A program made the translations under genes and the position numbers. Under the pieces are notes generated by a model. That model did no database searches. It had not been told where the DNA came from and was given only the letters and a program-made list of their open reading frames with translations. From positions 1 to 11,830 of the forward strand of contig DAOWIN010000010.1 of assembly GCA_030640885.1 (NCBI GenBank): a stretch of DNA of 11,830 nt. The letters are read 5' to 3'. Positions 11,668 to 11,830 of this stretch are shown piece after piece (positions within the stretch are counted from its first letter, which is position 1; every line of letters starts with the position of its first letter). The DNA is from Candidatus Omnitrophota bacterium (GTDB lineage Bacteria > Omnitrophota > 4484-213).

Positions 11668-11702
11668 AGGAATTTTGCATTCCTTACTTTCTAACTTTTT
11701 TC
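11668..11702 (+). terminator. Possible terminator after rplY
   Basis: AGGAAT (11668-11673) pairs with ATTCCT (11679-11684) around TTTGC-like loop bases, and a T-rich stretch follows at 11687-11702 (a run of six T within it). The stem is short and AT-rich, so this is only a candidate end for the glmU-prs-rplY transcript. Confidence 0.35.
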
Positions 11703-11716
11703 TTAACGCTAATAAT

Positions 11717-11821
11717 AGCGTATAGCGGTTAGCGTATAGCGTATAGAAAGATAAGAAATTATAAATTCCAAGGTTTTTATTCTTTACTATCTGCTAAACG
11801 CTATGTGTTATGTGCTAAATT
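11717..11821 (+). repeat. Heptamer palindrome, AGCGTAT/CTATACG family
   Basis: Left arm: four consecutive 7-nt units AGCGTAT, AGCGGTT, AGCGTAT, AGCGTAT (11717-11744). Right arm: CTATCTG, CTAAACG, CTATGTG, TTATGTG (11787-11814), a degenerate complement of the left. A purine tract (AGAAAGATAAG) follows the left arm and a pyrimidine-rich tract (TTATTCTTTA) precedes the right, the same plan as the other heptamer palindromes although the word is different. No gene is seen from 11639 to the window end. Confidence 0.82.
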
Positions 11822-11830
11822 TGATGTTCG

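Overview
The window is an AT-rich bacterial chromosome segment with every confident gene on the + strand. Gene content (split transketolase, IspE of the MEP pathway, SpoVG, GlmU, PRPP synthetase, CTC-type L25, a TPR lipoprotein with a lipobox) suggests a Gram-negative-type, uncultivated lineage. The gene neighbourhood and the heptamer-rich intergenic palindromes fit a Candidatus Omnitrophota-like (OP3) genome. That assignment is inference from memory; no marker gene here proves it.

Layout. 1-353: 3' part of a PIN-domain ribonuclease toxin. 398-1156: a secreted Cys-rich protein of unknown function whose signal-peptide region is written in intergenic-repeat DNA. 1198-1919: small genes for a DUF5678-like protein, a retropepsin-like aspartic protease and an untracked 31-residue Lys/Arg-rich protein resembling the bS22/mS38 (AURKAIP1/COX24) ribosomal family. 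1937-6714: TPR lipoprotein, two transketolase subunits, ispE, and a spoVG gene with a zinc ribbon inserted into its product. 6883-6956: tRNA-Gln(TTG). 7062-8344: a small accessory island with a secreted protein and a DUF4258/YgiT-zinc-finger toxin-antitoxin-like pair. Each unit is bounded by a GTTAGRY core site, like an integrase-less gene-cassette array (CALIN). 8369-11638: glmU, prs and rplY, whose products supply UDP-GlcNAc, PRPP and ribosomal protein bL25.

The most striking non-coding signal is a pair of related structured elements that fill the glmU-prs gap (9625-9837) and the prs-rplY gap (10773-10960). They share single-stranded blocks and a three-stem plan, while the stem sequences differ but keep pairing, as expected for an RNA or folded-DNA element under structural selection. 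A second theme is intergenic palindromes built from several unrelated heptamer words that all keep a 7-nt period (4221-4360, 5285-5410, 6714-6882, 11717-11821, and inside the coding region at 401-509). These run into gene ends, supplying a stop codon, a probable Shine-Dalgarno sequence and a signal peptide.

Functionally the core genes are housekeeping: pentose phosphate flux to ribose-5-P and PRPP (transketolase, prs), isoprenoid precursors (ispE), cell-wall amino sugar (glmU) and translation (rplY, tRNA-Gln, small ribosomal-type protein). The accessory pieces (PIN toxin, DUF4258/YgiT pair) sit around them.
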